DNA from: Roseinatronobacter ekhonensis
GTDB taxonomy: Bacteria > Pseudomonadota > Alphaproteobacteria > Rhodobacterales > Rhodobacteraceae
Direction of reading: 5' to 3'
Length of the DNA: 64,000 nucleotides
Assembly: GCF_900499075.1 (NCBI RefSeq)
Contig: NZ_UIHC01000002.1
Span: forward strand, 116,406-180,405
The position numbers and the translations under genes are program-made. This document shows, in pieces, positions 54,315 to 64,000 of this stretch. Under the pieces are notes generated by a model. It was not told the DNA's origin, searched no databases, and saw only the letters and a list, made by a program, of their open reading frames with translations. Positions within the stretch are counted from its first letter, which is position 1, and each line of letters begins with the position of its first letter.

Positions 54315-55484
54315 ATGACGGGCATGGACACGCCCGAATATACGCTTGGCATTGAAGAAGAATACCTTCTGGTCAATGCCGAAACCTGTGCGCTGGCCGA
54401 TGTGCCCGACGCGCTGATGCGCGATTGCGCGCAGGCGCTGGGCGATCAGGTCTCGCCAGAGTTTCTGGCATGCCAGATAGAGGTGGGCACCGGCGTTTGC
54501 GCCAATATTGCCGAAGCGCGCGCCGATCTTGGCAATCTGCGCCGCACAATCGCAACCTGCGCCGCCGAATACGGGCTTGCGCCGCTTGCGGTGTCGTGCC
54601 ACCCGTTTGCTGATTGGCAATCGCGCAAACACACTGAAAAACAACGCTATAACGATCTGGCGCGCGATCTGGGCGGGGTGGTGCGGCGGATGCTGATCTG
54701 CGGCACACACGTTCATGTGGGTCTGCCCGATGATGATCTGCGCATGGATGTCATGCGCCAGTTCAGTTACTTTCTTCCGCATCTGCTGGCTTTGTCCACC
54801 TCTTCGCCATTCTGGGGCGGGCAGGATACCGGGCTGAACAGTTACCGTCTGTCGGTGTTCGACAACCTGCCGCGCACCGGCCTTCCGCCCGATTTTTCGG
54901 CCTATGCCGAATATCGCCGCTCTGTCGATATGCTGATCGCCGCGGGTTTGATCGAGGACACGTTGAAAATCTGGTGGGACATTCGTCCCTCGGCCCGATT
55001 CCCGACGCTCGAATCGCGGATTTGCGATGTCATGCCGATCATGGAGCATACGTTGACGATTGCCGCCATGGTGCAGGCGATCACGCGGATGCTGGTGGAG
55101 CTGCGCCGCCGCAACCAGCGCTGGCGAATTTATGACCGATTTCTGATTGCCGAAAACCGCTGGCGCGCGCAGCGCTACGGCCCGCGCGAGGGGCTGTTGG
55201 ATATTGGTCTTGGCGCGCTGGTGCCCATGGCCGATCTGGTCACGGAACTGATAGAGCTGCTGGACGCCGACGCAATGGGTTTAGGCTGCCTGAATGAACT
55301 GCGCGGGGCGCAGGATATTGTCGCGCATGGCACAAGCGCAGAGCGGCAACGCGCTGTCTTTGCGCAGGCCACGGATGACGGGGCCGATACGCAGGAAGCG
55401 TTGCGCGCGGTGGTGCGGTCGTTGATGGCGGAATTCGCGCAAGGGCTGGATCAAAGCCGGATTACCGAAATAAGCCGCCCGTAA
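54315..55484 (+). CDS. ybdK: YbdK-type carboxylate-amine ligase (GCS2 family)
   Basis: A 389-residue member of the glutamate-cysteine ligase 2 family, weak gamma-glutamate-cysteine ligases in E. coli. The N-terminal motif [12 protein letters not shown] (about 9-20), [11 protein letters not shown] (about 131-141) and SRICDVMP (about 232-240) are family hallmarks. ATG 54315 is the chosen start; ATG 54324 is also possible and neither has a strong ribosome site. Convergent with pgeF, the genes overlapping by 34 bp at their ends. Confidence 0.88.
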   Translation: MTGMDTPEYTLGIEEEYLLVNAETCALADVPDALMRDCAQALGDQVSPEFLACQIEVGTGVCANIAEARADLGNLRRTIATCAAEYGLAPLAVSCHPFADWQSRKHTEKQRYNDLARDLGGVVRRMLICGTHVHVGLPDDDLRMDVMRQFSYFLPHLLALSTSSPFWGGQDTGLNSYRLSVFDNLPRTGLPPDFSAYAEYRRSVDMLIAAGLIEDTLKIWWDIRPSARFPTLESRICDVMPIMEHTLTIAAMVQAITRMLVELRRRNQRWRIYDRFLIAENRWRAQRYGPREGLLDIGLGALVPMADLVTELIELLDADAMGLGCLNELRGAQDIVAHGTSAERQRAVFAQATDDGADTQEALRAVVRSLMAEFAQGLDQSRITEISRP

Positions 55485-56209
55485 TCGGCCTGACCCTCAT
55501 GGCAGGACCGCCGGTAGGAATAGAAAGCCGCCGGGTCGGCATAGGTGCAGTGCCCCGTCCAATGGGCCTCTACCCCCGCCGCGCGCAACCGCGCCAGCCC
55601 GAAGCCGAGCAAATCGAACTGGTAGCGCCCGCCCTCGCCATTGACGAAAAAGCGCATGTGGTCCGGGTCTTCGTCCAGGAACCTTTCAAGGAAATCCTGC
55701 CCGACTTCGTAGTTGCGCTGGCTGATACAGGGGCCGATCACCGCCGTGATCGCCTCGCGCGTGGCCCCGAGTGCGACCATCGCCTCAACGGTATGTTCCA
55801 GCACCCCGTCGAGCGCCCCGCGCCAACCGGCATGGGCTGCCCCGATCACACCTGCTTCCGTGTCGGCCAGTAAAACCGGCTGGCAATCGGCGGTCAAAAT
55901 GGCCAACGCCAGTCCCGGTGTCGCGGTCACAACCGCATCCGCGCGGGGGCGGTCAGCATCTGCCATAGGGGCGTTGATCGTGGCGACATCGGCGGAATGG
56001 ACCTGATGAACCGTCACCAGCGCGCCCGCATCCACCGCCATGGCTGCGGATACGCGGGCACGGTTTAAGCGGACACTGTCGCTTTGGTCGGACGATCCGG
56101 GACCGCAATTCAAGCCAGAGAAAATGCCCGAAGACGCCCCGCCACGCCGGGTGAAAAACCCGTGCCGCAAAGGCGATAGCGCGTCAGAGGTGATGATTTC
56201 CAGCGTCAC
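55451..56209 (-). CDS. pgeF: Polyphenol oxidase/purine nucleosidase family PgeF (YfiH/LACC1-like)
   Basis: A 252-residue protein of the YfiH/LACC1 family. Its motifs are VHQVHSADV (about 62), [10 protein letters not shown] (about 105) and [10 protein letters not shown] (about 122), which place the His and Cys zinc ligands. In other bacteria PgeF edits L-Ser-containing peptidoglycan precursors, and LACC1 relatives are purine nucleosidases. GTG 56209 is the start. It follows the NDUFAF7-type gene 5 bp downstream. Confidence 0.88.
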   Translation of the reverse strand: MTLEIITSDALSPLRHGFFTRRGGASSGIFSGLNCGPGSSDQSDSVRLNRARVSAAMAVDAGALVTVHQVHSADVATINAPMADADRPRADAVVTATPGLALAILTADCQPVLLADTEAGVIGAAHAGWRGALDGVLEHTVEAMVALGATREAITAVIGPCISQRNYEVGQDFLERFLDEDPDHMRFFVNGEGGRYQFDLLGFGLARLRAAGVEAHWTGHCTYADPAAFYSYRRSCHEGQADYGRLISVIRL

Positions 56210-56214
56210 GTCAC

Positions 56215-57270
56215 TTATCCAAAACCGGGCGGCGCCGGGGCCTGCGGTGGATACAGACCCAGCGCTTTGAATAGCTGGCCCATTTCCGAGGGCTGCGTCA
56301 AGCGTCGATATGCGGCGATGTGGGATTCCAGCGCCGCGCCGGTCAGGTTGCGGGCCAGTGCCTCTGTGCGCTGAGCGATGCCCAAACGCTCCAGCAATGC
56401 GCCTTGCGCGGTCAGGGGCGTCGCCGCCAGCGGGCTAGCTGCGGCCAACGCGCGGAAATCCACATGCGCTGTCAGATCGGCCTGACCGGGATGAGCCAGC
56501 GGGTCATCCTTTTGCTGCTGCCATATGGCCTGCAATGTATCGCCATGGTTGCCCCAGTCGCCGTAGTCCACAATCAGCGCCATGCCGCCATGGGCCGCGA
56601 TCCGCGTGCTGATCGCGTCTATGATTGGCAGGGCAGGCGCGCAGGTTTCGACCAGCGTCCCCTCTGACGTGCTGTCAAGCCGGTGGTCCAGCATGGCAAT
56701 CGGTGCCGGCGGGGTCAGCCCGAAGGTCAACCTGTCGCCCTCCAGCCCGATCATGCGCTCGGCCCAGCCTTTGGGGTAGCGCAGGAACTGGCGGATGGGC
56801 AGCGCGTCGAAAAACTCGTTTGCGACCAGGAACAGCGGTTGGTCATCGGGCAGGCTGTCGGTGCCGTCATGCCAGCGGGCACTGGGCACGCGCTCGGCTT
56901 GCGCGGCGCGCAGCACCGCCGAGGCCTCTACCAGATGCACCTGTGCGCCTGCGTGGAACCCCGGAACACGCGCGGTGGCGCGCAGCATGTCGGCCATCAG
57001 CGTGCCGCGACCGGGTCCAAGCTCTGCCAGCGTGAAGCGGGCGGGCGCGCCCTGGTCCATCCAGACCTGTGCGATCAGCAGTCCCAGCAACTCGCCGAAC
57101 ATCTGGCTGATTTCGGGCGCGGTGGTGAAATCGCCCGCCATCCCGAACGGGTCGCGCGTGGTGTAATAGCCGTGGCGCGGGTGCAGCAGGCATTGGGCCA
57201 TGTAGTCGGCCACCGTGATCGGCCCTTGGGCCGCGATCTGGCGGCGTAAGATCTCTGCCAGCGCCGTCAT
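56215..57270 (-). CDS. NDUFAF7/MidA-type SAM-dependent methyltransferase
   Basis: A 351-residue member of the NDUFAF7 (MidA) protein-arginine methyltransferase family. FTLAELGPGRGTLMADML (about 78-95) is the SAM-binding motif, with HPRHGYYTTRDPFGMAGDFTTAPEISQMFGELLG before it. In mitochondria NDUFAF7 methylates an arginine of complex I; the bacterial substrate is unknown. The frame is open upstream, but ATG 57268-57270 overlaps the lgt stop (ATGA) and gives the standard N-terminus. Confidence 0.88.
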   Translation of the reverse strand: MTALAEILRRQIAAQGPITVADYMAQCLLHPRHGYYTTRDPFGMAGDFTTAPEISQMFGELLGLLIAQVWMDQGAPARFTLAELGPGRGTLMADMLRATARVPGFHAGAQVHLVEASAVLRAAQAERVPSARWHDGTDSLPDDQPLFLVANEFFDALPIRQFLRYPKGWAERMIGLEGDRLTFGLTPPAPIAMLDHRLDSTSEGTLVETCAPALPIIDAISTRIAAHGGMALIVDYGDWGNHGDTLQAIWQQQKDDPLAHPGQADLTAHVDFRALAAASPLAATPLTAQGALLERLGIAQRTEALARNLTGAALESHIAAYRRLTQPSEMGQLFKALGLYPPQAPAPPGFG

Positions 57271-58172
57271 GCCCGGTATCTTGCCCGCCTTGCGCGCCAG
57301 ACCAGCGCCAGCCCGATTGCGATCATCGGCAGCGACAACACTTGCCCCATGCTGATTCCCAATGGCCCAAGCGACAGCACATGGCCCAGCGGGTTGTCGG
57401 GGGTGATGAATTGCGCATCGGCCTGCCGCCAGAATTCGACCGTGAAGCGCCCCAGCCCGTAGCCCGCGACAAACACACCCGTGGCCAAGCCCGGCTGCTT
57501 CAGCGCGCCGCGCCGCCAGACCAGATAAGCCAGCACCGCGAAGAGCACCGCGCCCTCCAGCGCCGCCTCGTAGAGTTGCGTGGGATGGCGTGCGCAGACC
57601 GCGCTTGGCCAGTCCCATGGGCAATCCTGCGCGGCAGGGCCGGGGAATATCACCCCCCACGGCGCCAGTGTCGGCCGCCCCCAAAGCTCTGCATTGATGA
57701 AATTGGCAAGCCGCCCCAGCCCGATCCCGATGGGTGCGACCAGTGCCATGGCGTCGGCCAGTTGCAAGGGTGGCACGCCGTGGCGTCGGCAGTAGATCAG
57801 CCCCGCGATGATCACACCCGCAAAGCCGCCATGAAACGACATCCCGCCTTCCCAGATGCGCAGAATTTGGGCCGGATATTCAAGGTAATAGCTGGTTTGG
57901 TAAAACAACACAAAGCCAAGCCGCCCACCAAGAATAACCCCGACGATAACCCATGTCAGCAAGGCTTCGACCTTTGCGGGTGGCATCGGGGCGGTATTTC
58001 CGGGCCACAACGCAGGCCGCGCCATAAGCCGCATGATGATCCACCAGCCCAGCAGGAACCCCGCGATATAGGCCAGCGCATACCACCGCAGCGCCAGGGT
58101 GAAACCGCCAATCTCGATCGAGAATATCTCTGGGCGCAGATCGGGGAACAGAATGGCAAGGGGCGCAAGCAT
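57267..58172 (-). CDS. lgt: Prolipoprotein diacylglyceryl transferase Lgt
   Basis: Adds diacylglycerol to the lipobox cysteine of prolipoproteins in the inner membrane, the first step of lipoprotein maturation. The signature GLGRLANFINAELWGRPT and GGMSFHGGFAGVII are complete, with seven membrane helices. The chosen ATG 58170-58172 gives a normal N-terminus (MLAPLAILFPDLRPEIFSI); a TTG 19 codons upstream is an alternative. The gene is coupled to the methyltransferase. Confidence 0.94.
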   Translation of the reverse strand: MLAPLAILFPDLRPEIFSIEIGGFTLALRWYALAYIAGFLLGWWIIMRLMARPALWPGNTAPMPPAKVEALLTWVIVGVILGGRLGFVLFYQTSYYLEYPAQILRIWEGGMSFHGGFAGVIIAGLIYCRRHGVPPLQLADAMALVAPIGIGLGRLANFINAELWGRPTLAPWGVIFPGPAAQDCPWDWPSAVCARHPTQLYEAALEGAVLFAVLAYLVWRRGALKQPGLATGVFVAGYGLGRFTVEFWRQADAQFITPDNPLGHVLSLGPLGISMGQVLSLPMIAIGLALVWRARRARYRA

Positions 58173-58289
58173 AGGGACCGTCCGGGCAAGGGTTGCGACT
58201 GTCTGGCGCGGGGGGGACGGGGAAGTCAACCTTGCGTTTTCAAGGGACAGGCCACATATCTGCTAAAAGCGTTTGTAAAGGATACAGCC

Positions 58290-58538
58290 ATGCAAAGCCG
58301 CAACAAGATTCTGGATGACATGTCGCAACTGATGACCAATGCTATGGGCGTCGCCCAAGGCGCGCGGACCGAAGCAGAGACGGCGATGAAAAGCCTGCTC
58401 GACCGCTGGCTGGCGGACCGCGATTTCGTCACCCGCGAAGAATTCGACGCAGTGCGCGGCATGGCCCAGAAAGCCCGCGAGGAAAACGTGGCATTGCAGG
58501 CGCGGATAGAGGCGTTGGAAGCGGCAACCAAGGACTAA
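58290..58538 (+). CDS. ubiK: UbiK-type ubiquinone biosynthesis accessory factor
   Basis: An 82-residue helical protein of the BMFP/YqiC family: MSQLMTNAMGVAQGARTEAE, then a coiled coil to the end (FDAVRGMAQKAREENVALQARIEALE). UbiK forms a complex with UbiJ that aids ubiquinone synthesis under aerobic conditions. AAAGGA upstream of ATG 58290. The annotation by family is good; functional equivalence to the enterobacterial protein is inference. Confidence 0.8.
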   Translation: MQSRNKILDDMSQLMTNAMGVAQGARTEAETAMKSLLDRWLADRDFVTREEFDAVRGMAQKAREENVALQARIEALEAATKD

Positions 58539-58712
58539 GGCTTTTGGGGGTCGGTGAGGCGTATATCGGGTGAAAAGCCCTAGCCTCGTTTCTGGCACAA
58601 GGCCCGACCGCAACCAGAAGCGTCCTTTGACCCGGAGCAACGGCAATGGGTTTCGCGTCGGAGCCAAGGCGTCGGCTGTTGTGACCCTTTGCGCGACCAA
58701 CGCGCCCCAGAC

Positions 58713-60560
58713 CTACTGCACCATGGCCCGCATGCGCGCGTCTGCGTCTTGCAATGCGGCCTGCAACGCTTCTTTCTCCTCGCGCACCGCCTCAATTTCC
58801 GCGTCAATCGCATCAACCCGCGCGCGGCGATCCATATTTGCGCCGCTGTCGTCACCAAGTTGTGCGATCAGACGGGCCAAACGGTCCTGATCGGCGATCA
58901 GGTCTTCTTCCGTCTGTTCCAAGGTCGCGATCTGCGCGCGCAGATCGGCCTGCTCGGCGCGCAACATGCGCAAGTCGGCAAACAGCGCACGGGTCTCTGG
59001 CGTGGGCACGCGACCTTCCCAATAGGCCAGATCGTTGGTCGACAGGTCCAATAGCGCCAGTTGCGTGCGGGTGGTTCGGGCTTCGACCACGTCGAATGTC
59101 GTGATCTGGCCTTGCGGCACGGCCACGGCAAATCGCGTGGCGTCCAACTCTGGCGTGCCGCCGCCGGTTTGCATGTCCCATCCGCCACGGCGCGGGTGCA
59201 GCAATGTCACCGTGCGCGCGCCATCCTCTGCGCCCTCTATCCTGTAGCTGGTTGTCACCTCCACGCGTTCGCGGGCGACAAGCACGCCATCCGTCACGGT
59301 GGCCTCTATGATGCGGGCGCGCTCGTTCCTGTCCTCTCGGACCGTCACTGCGCTGTCTTCGGCGAATTCCACCAAGGCGCTGTCGCCGGGGGGCAGTTCG
59401 GGCATCATCGCATCACCCGCGTGGCCGCGCGTGTCGTCATAGACGGTGACAACACCCGCAGGCAGGCGCAGCGGCAGGGGGTTTTCCACTTCAAGCGCCA
59501 TCATCGGATGGGGCGCAAAACTGCCACCGCGATAGAGCGTCAGGCGTGCGGTCGCGGCCTGTTCCTGCAAGAAGGGCAGGCTGAGCATCTGGCCGCTGGC
59601 CAACGTCACCGGCTGCGACAGGGTATAGGCGGAAAAACTGGTGCCTGCGGCCATCTCCACCGGCGCGGCCTCTACCATCGGGGCATCGGCGAAGCTGCGC
59701 GCCATGGCGCTTTCGGCCAGTGCAGGCGCGAATTGCGGGGCTTTTTCGCGCGGGGCATCGACACGGTCATACAGCCGCGCATCCAGCGCCCGCACAGCAC
59801 CCGTGGCCAGCGTCAGCGATACGCCGTCCCAATCCTGCCCGGTGGTGTTTTCCACCACGGCCCAGCCGGTCAGCGCCAGCCCGTCCGGCCCGTCGACCGC
59901 GCGCCACGCGGTTTTCCATACCGGCGCGGGTTGCAACCAGCCCAATCCGATCGCGCGCTCGGACGTGTCGGCGCTGTCTATGCGCAGCGCCACGCGGTTG
60001 GCGCGGCCTTGTGCGCGCACCGCGTCGAGCGCGGTATCCAGTGCCGCGCGGTCGGTCGCGTCTTGCAGCACCAATGTGGTTGCGTCATCCAGCGGGATTT
60101 GCACGATCTGGCCTGCGTCATCCATGAGTGACACCGCCACGCAACCCGCGCGCCCGTCATCACAAGGCGTCGCCCCCGTGCCTATCAGGCGGCCTGTGAC
60201 GATGGTCGCGCGGCGTGTCAGTGTTGCGGGCGCGCCTTGCAGCGCCGCGATCAGGGCGGTCAGGTCCGACAGCGCCTCTGGTGGTATGGGCAGGGTGGCG
60301 AAGGCATCCTCCAACCCGCCGGGGCCGGGCATGGTCAGGCGCGGGGTGGCGCCCGCAGGGTCAGACAGCCGCAGTGATTTCAGAAAATCGTTCATGTCAC
60401 TGCGCCGCAAGGTCAGGCGTAGCCCTTCGGCGTCCATCTGCCCCTCGGCTTGCAGCATGGCGACACCCGCGGTCGAAAGTGTGACCGCGCGCAGATCGGT
60501 CTGCGCCGTGGCAGGCTGGGTCAGGGCGGTGCAAAGCAACAGGGCGGCGATGGGGCGCAT
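58713..60560 (-). CDS. Exported DUF4139-family protein
   Basis: A 615-residue protein with a signal peptide (about 1-18, PATAQ). Its central region (about 200-500) matches DUF4139 (mucoidy inhibitor A-like), and the C-terminus (about 550-615) is a coiled coil. DUF4139 proteins are of unknown function, often envelope proteins. The frame is open further upstream; ATG 60558-60560 with AAAGGA eight bases before gives the signal peptide. Divergent from parC. Confidence 0.75.
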   Translation of the reverse strand: MRPIAALLLCTALTQPATAQTDLRAVTLSTAGVAMLQAEGQMDAEGLRLTLRRSDMNDFLKSLRLSDPAGATPRLTMPGPGGLEDAFATLPIPPEALSDLTALIAALQGAPATLTRRATIVTGRLIGTGATPCDDGRAGCVAVSLMDDAGQIVQIPLDDATTLVLQDATDRAALDTALDAVRAQGRANRVALRIDSADTSERAIGLGWLQPAPVWKTAWRAVDGPDGLALTGWAVVENTTGQDWDGVSLTLATGAVRALDARLYDRVDAPREKAPQFAPALAESAMARSFADAPMVEAAPVEMAAGTSFSAYTLSQPVTLASGQMLSLPFLQEQAATARLTLYRGGSFAPHPMMALEVENPLPLRLPAGVVTVYDDTRGHAGDAMMPELPPGDSALVEFAEDSAVTVREDRNERARIIEATVTDGVLVARERVEVTTSYRIEGAEDGARTVTLLHPRRGGWDMQTGGGTPELDATRFAVAVPQGQITTFDVVEARTTRTQLALLDLSTNDLAYWEGRVPTPETRALFADLRMLRAEQADLRAQIATLEQTEEDLIADQDRLARLIAQLGDDSGANMDRRARVDAIDAEIEAVREEKEALQAALQDADARMRAMVQ

Positions 60561-60728
60561 ATGGGCATTCCTTTCAAGGGGCGTGCCGGCAGCGTAGCTT
60601 GCGCGCCATGCCATGAAAACAGGCAAGCCGTCCTGTGCATCGCGGGGCGGCGAATAATCGCCGCGCGCGGCTGTGCCATTGCCGCGCGGGGGCTGGACGC
60701 AGCCCATCCTTGGGGGTATGCGAGACCC

Positions 60729-63026
60729 ATGCCCCAAGATGATGACATCACGCCCGATCTGAACACGTCCGAACCGCTGCGCCGCGCGCTGGGGTCGCGC
60801 TATCTGCAATACGCGCTGTCCACGATTATGCACCGCGCGCTGCCCGATGCGCGTGACGGGCTAAAGCCAGTGCATCGGCGCATTCTGTTCGCCATGCGAG
60901 AGTTGAAGCTGTCGCCCAGCGGCGGTTTTCGCAAATCTGCCAAGATCACCGGCGACGTAATGGGCAATTACCACCCGCATGGCGATGCCGCGATCTATGA
61001 CGCGATGGCGCGCTTGGCGCAGGATTTCAACCTGCGCTACCCGCTGGTCAACGGGCAGGGTAATTTCGGCAATATCGACGGCGATAACCCTGCAGCGGCG
61101 CGCTACACAGAGGCGCGGATGGCGCGCGCGTCGGAATTGCTGTTGGAGGGGCTGGCCGAAAACGCGGTCGATTACCGGCCCAACTACGACGGCACTCTGG
61201 AAGAACCTATTGTGCTTCCCGCCGCCTTCCCCAACCTGCTGGCCAATGGCGCAAGCGGTATTGCGGTTGGTATGGCCACCAACATCCCGCCGCATAACCT
61301 GGATGAGCTGATCGAGGGGTGCCTTGCACTCATCGCCGCGCCCGATTTGCCCGATGACGATCTGGTCGCGCTCATCCCCGGCCCGGATTTTCCGACTGGC
61401 GGCGTGATCGTGGAACCGGCAGAGTCTATCCGCACCGCCTATGCCACCGGGCGCGGCGCCTTCCGCCTGCGCGCGCGCTGGGAGGTTGAAGATCTGGGGC
61501 GCGGGCAATGGCAGGTTGTCGTGACCGAAATCCCGTTTCAGGTGCCCAAGTCCCGCCTGATCGAAAAGCTGGCAGAAGTCATCCAGACCCGGAAGGTGCC
61601 GCTGCTGGCCGATGTGCGCGACGAATCCGCCGATGATGTGCGTATCGTGCTGGACCCCAAAAGCCGCACTGTCGACCCAGAGTTGATGATGGGCATGCTG
61701 TTCAAGCATTCCGATCTGGAAACCCGATTCAGCCTGAACATGAATGTGTTGATCGACGGGGTCACGCCCAAGGTCTGCAGCCTGCGCGAAGTGTTGCGCG
61801 CGTTTCTGGACCACCGGCGGGATGTGCTTGCGCGCCGCAGCCAACACCGGTTGGACAAGATCGACCACCGGCTGGAAGTGCTGGAAGGCTTCATCATCGC
61901 GTTCCTTAATCTGGACCGGGTGATTGACATCATCCGCTACGACGAAGCGCCGCGCGCGGCGCTGATGCGTGAGGTCTGGGGCCGTGCGTTTACCCGTGCC
62001 ACCTCTGAAAAGGACTATGTCGCCCCGCCCGCAGGAGAGGGAGAACTGTCCGAGCTTCAGGCCGAATCCATCCTCAACATGCGGTTGCGCAGCTTGCGGC
62101 GGCTGGAAGAGATGGAACTCCGCCGCGAACGTGACGAGTTGCTGAAGGAACGCGCGGGGCTGGAAGATTTGCTGGCCTCTGAAAAACTGCAATGGAAACG
62201 CATCGCAACACAGTTGCGCGCCGTGCAGGCTGAATTCGGCAAGGCCACCGATATTGGCCGACGCCGTTCTGATTTTGCGCAGGCGGCAGATGTCGAGGAT
62301 GTTCCGCTAGAGGCCATGATCGAACGCGAACCCGTGACCATTGTCTGCTCGAAGATGGGCTGGATCAGGGCCATGAAAGGCCATGTCGCGCTGGATCAGG
62401 CGTTCAAGTTCAAGGATGGTGACGCGGGGCGTTTTGCCTTCCACGCGGAAACCACTGACAAGATCGTGCTGTTCGGGTCGAACGGGCGGTTCTACACCAT
62501 CTTGGCGGCCAACCTGCCGGGTGGGCGCGGCATGGGCGAACCCGTGCGCCTGATGGTCGACCTGCCGAACGAGGCCGAAATCGTCGATCTGTTCATCCAC
62601 AAGGCGGGGGCCAAGCTGGTCGTTGCATCCACTGCGGGCGACGGGTTCGTCGTGCCCGCCGATGATGTGATCGCCCAGACCCGTGGTGGCAAACAGGTGT
62701 TGAACGTCAAAGACGGGGTGCGCGCATTGGTGTGCCGTGCGGTTGCGGGCGACCATCTGGCCTGTGTGGGCGAGAACCGCAAATTGCTGGTCTTTCCTTT
62801 GGTTGAATTGCCCGAGATGGGGCGCGGCAAGGGGGTCCGGCTGCAATCCTACAAAGATGGCGGGCTGTCCGACCTGACCACGATCACACTGGCCGAGGGC
62901 TTGCGCTGGCTGGACCCGGCGGGGCGGACCCGGCACGAGCCTGATCTGACCGAATGGCTGGGCAAACGCGCCAGTGCGGGGCGTATGGCGCCGCGCGGGT
63001 TTCCGCGTGACAATCGCTTTACCTAA
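60729..63026 (+). CDS. parC: DNA topoisomerase IV subunit A ParC
   Basis: Decatenates daughter chromosomes with ParE. The 765-residue protein has the breakage-reunion domain with the catalytic Tyr in AARYTEARM (about 120) and the beta-pinwheel C-terminal domain. The start ATG 60729 gives [34 protein letters not shown], typical for ParC rather than GyrA. The frame is open upstream but that part overlaps the DUF4139 gene's leader. parE is not adjacent. Confidence 0.94.
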   Translation: MPQDDDITPDLNTSEPLRRALGSRYLQYALSTIMHRALPDARDGLKPVHRRILFAMRELKLSPSGGFRKSAKITGDVMGNYHPHGDAAIYDAMARLAQDFNLRYPLVNGQGNFGNIDGDNPAAARYTEARMARASELLLEGLAENAVDYRPNYDGTLEEPIVLPAAFPNLLANGASGIAVGMATNIPPHNLDELIEGCLALIAAPDLPDDDLVALIPGPDFPTGGVIVEPAESIRTAYATGRGAFRLRARWEVEDLGRGQWQVVVTEIPFQVPKSRLIEKLAEVIQTRKVPLLADVRDESADDVRIVLDPKSRTVDPELMMGMLFKHSDLETRFSLNMNVLIDGVTPKVCSLREVLRAFLDHRRDVLARRSQHRLDKIDHRLEVLEGFIIAFLNLDRVIDIIRYDEAPRAALMREVWGRAFTRATSEKDYVAPPAGEGELSELQAESILNMRLRSLRRLEEMELRRERDELLKERAGLEDLLASEKLQWKRIATQLRAVQAEFGKATDIGRRRSDFAQAADVEDVPLEAMIEREPVTIVCSKMGWIRAMKGHVALDQAFKFKDGDAGRFAFHAETTDKIVLFGSNGRFYTILAANLPGGRGMGEPVRLMVDLPNEAEIVDLFIHKAGAKLVVASTAGDGFVVPADDVIAQTRGGKQVLNVKDGVRALVCRAVAGDHLACVGENRKLLVFPLVELPEMGRGKGVRLQSYKDGGLSDLTTITLAEGLRWLDPAGRTRHEPDLTEWLGKRASAGRMAPRGFPRDNRFT

Positions 63027-63098
63027 CCCGCTTGCGTATTTGCGCCCTGACCTGTGATCGGCTATGCGTCTGCCATGTATAGCAGGAAGGGTGCTGTA

Positions 63099-63743
63099 AT
63101 GCGTTTTTCGGTCGGATCATTGCGCGCGGTCGCGCTTGTGGCGGCGTTGGGCCTGCTGTCGGCCTGTGCCAGTGGCGCGAAGCTTGGGGACGAGCGCGCG
63201 GAGCTTGGCGATTTCCTTCTGGGCCATGCGATTGTGGTCGAAGAGAATGCGGTGCAAGGCCCCGCGTCGCGCAAGGCAGAGCCGGGCGCGTGGAAAGAAA
63301 GCCTCGAAGGTGAGTTGCAGCGCCGATTCGCACGGTATCAGGGCGATACGTTGTATCACCTTGGCATTGCCGTGCAGGGCTATGTGCTGGCGATTCCGGG
63401 CATCCCTCTGGTGGCTGCGCCCAAATCCTTCCTGATCCTTGGGGTCACGGTCTGGGATGACGCGGCTGAAAAGAAGCTCAATGCCAAGCCGCACCGGATT
63501 ATCGTGTTCGAATCGCTGTCTGGTGAAACCGCGATCAGCTCCGGGCTGACCCAAAGTGCCGAACAGCAGATGATGAACCTGTCGCGCAACGGGATTGCCG
63601 CGATCGAGCGGTGGCTGGCAACGCAGGAAGACTGGTTCGCCCCCAAGCCCGAAGCACAAGACACGCCGCAAGAGAGCGCAACCCCGGACGCCGTCCCGGC
63701 CGATGCCGGTTCCAGCGCGGCAGATGACGGAGCCGACGCCTGA
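63099..63743 (+). CDS. Predicted lipoprotein
   Basis: A 214-residue protein. Signal with lipobox LLSAC (Cys about 22). The middle (about 80-170) has beta-strand-like segments (LGIAVQGYVLAIPGIPLVAAPKSFLILGVTVWDD), and the C-terminus is a low-complexity Ala/Asp/Pro tail. AGGAAGGG upstream supports ATG 63099. No family recognised with certainty. Confidence 0.7.
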   Translation: MRFSVGSLRAVALVAALGLLSACASGAKLGDERAELGDFLLGHAIVVEENAVQGPASRKAEPGAWKESLEGELQRRFARYQGDTLYHLGIAVQGYVLAIPGIPLVAAPKSFLILGVTVWDDAAEKKLNAKPHRIIVFESLSGETAISSGLTQSAEQQMMNLSRNGIAAIERWLATQEDWFAPKPEAQDTPQESATPDAVPADAGSSAADDGADA

Positions 63744-63875
63744 CCCCTGCGCCAAGAACACCAACGACGGATTTTGCGCCGATCTGGCTTGATTTCCCGC
63801 GTCCGCTTCGATAACTGGCGCGCGTGTCATTTCGGGCCGACCAAGACGGCCCATCAACAAAGGGTGCCCTAATCC

Positions 63876-64000
63876 ATGGCAAAAGCAAAGTTTGACCGCA
63901 GTAAACCGCACGTAAACATTGGCACGATTGGCCATGTTGACCACGGCAAGACGACGCTGACGGCGGCGATCACGAAGTATTTCGGCGATTTCCGGGCCTA
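63876..64000 (+). CDS. tuf: Elongation factor Tu, 5' end only
   Basis: GTPase that delivers aminoacyl-tRNA to the ribosome. The first 41 residues ([19 protein letters not shown], then the P-loop GHVDHGKTT at about 19-27) are diagnostic. The gene continues past the window edge. Confidence 0.96.
   Translation, partial: MAKAKFDRSKPHVNIGTIGHVDHGKTTLTAAITKYFGDFRA

Overview
The window is a GC-rich bacterial chromosome segment from an alphaproteobacterium of the Rhodobacteraceae (Rhodobacter/Roseobacter group). This follows from the gene set and order: a fliL/motA/fliF flagellar block, mrp, a dcw cluster led by mraZ, ctaD beside a DUF2244 gene, lgt beside an NDUFAF7-type methyltransferase, and parC near tuf. 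The strongest family marker is a small DUF1127 gene followed by an array of CCUCCUCCC-loop hairpin RNAs (the CcsR/'cuckoo' RNAs). The genus cannot be fixed from the sequence. Nearly all of the window is core chromosome. No insertion sequence, prophage, integrase or CRISPR array was seen.

Layout. 1-8009: two divergent flagellar operons around a candidate CtrA site: fliL, DUF6468, motE, motA, a large AMIN-like exported protein and one cut-off gene on minus; fliF, fliH, fliN, fliP on plus. 8031-8534 (minus): DUF1127 gene and six CcsR-like hairpins ending in a terminator. 8864-9922: mrp. 9923-10578: terminator, AT-rich stretch and leader hairpin. 10579-19911: dcw genes mraZ-rsmH-ftsL-ftsI-murE-murF-mraY-murD, with a palindromic dispersed element between mraY and murD. 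The cluster then leaves the usual ftsW-murG-murC order for rarD and a GGCT-amidoligase pair. 22278-26316 (minus): dnaG and rpoD. 26436-34797: msrB, terB-like, SDR, L,D-transpeptidase, nrdR-ribD, tadA, a ceramidase-family protein, gatC-gatA, a lipoprotein and an amidase. 34780-39863 (mostly minus): ctaD-DUF2244, TupA-like ATP-grasp, lipB and a membrane LytTR regulator. 39966-42418: DUF2306 protein, an exported peptidoglycan-binding protein and tRNA-Leu(GAG). 42549-47104 (minus): a polyamine-type ABC transporter in order potA-potD-potB-potC. 47421-48851 (minus): glutamate dehydrogenase. 49135-53073: three Tad-pilus-associated genes, the last a TadE-type anchor fused to a large acidic, probably calcium-binding region. 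53176-64000: small lipoprotein, HODM-like protein, YbdK ligase, pgeF, NDUFAF7 homologue, lgt, ubiK-like, DUF4139 protein, parC, a lipoprotein and the start of tuf.

Functional themes: motility and its control, cell-wall synthesis and remodelling (dcw genes, L,D-transpeptidase, amidase, peptidoglycan-binding protein), central information processing (rpoD, dnaG, parC, gatCA, tadA, tuf), redox and stress functions (msrB, ctaD, CcsR RNAs), and surface attachment (Tad genes). The items most worth follow-up are the six-copy CcsR array, the TadE-exoprotein fusion, the membrane-anchored GGCT/amidoligase pair and the two copies of a composite palindromic repeat.
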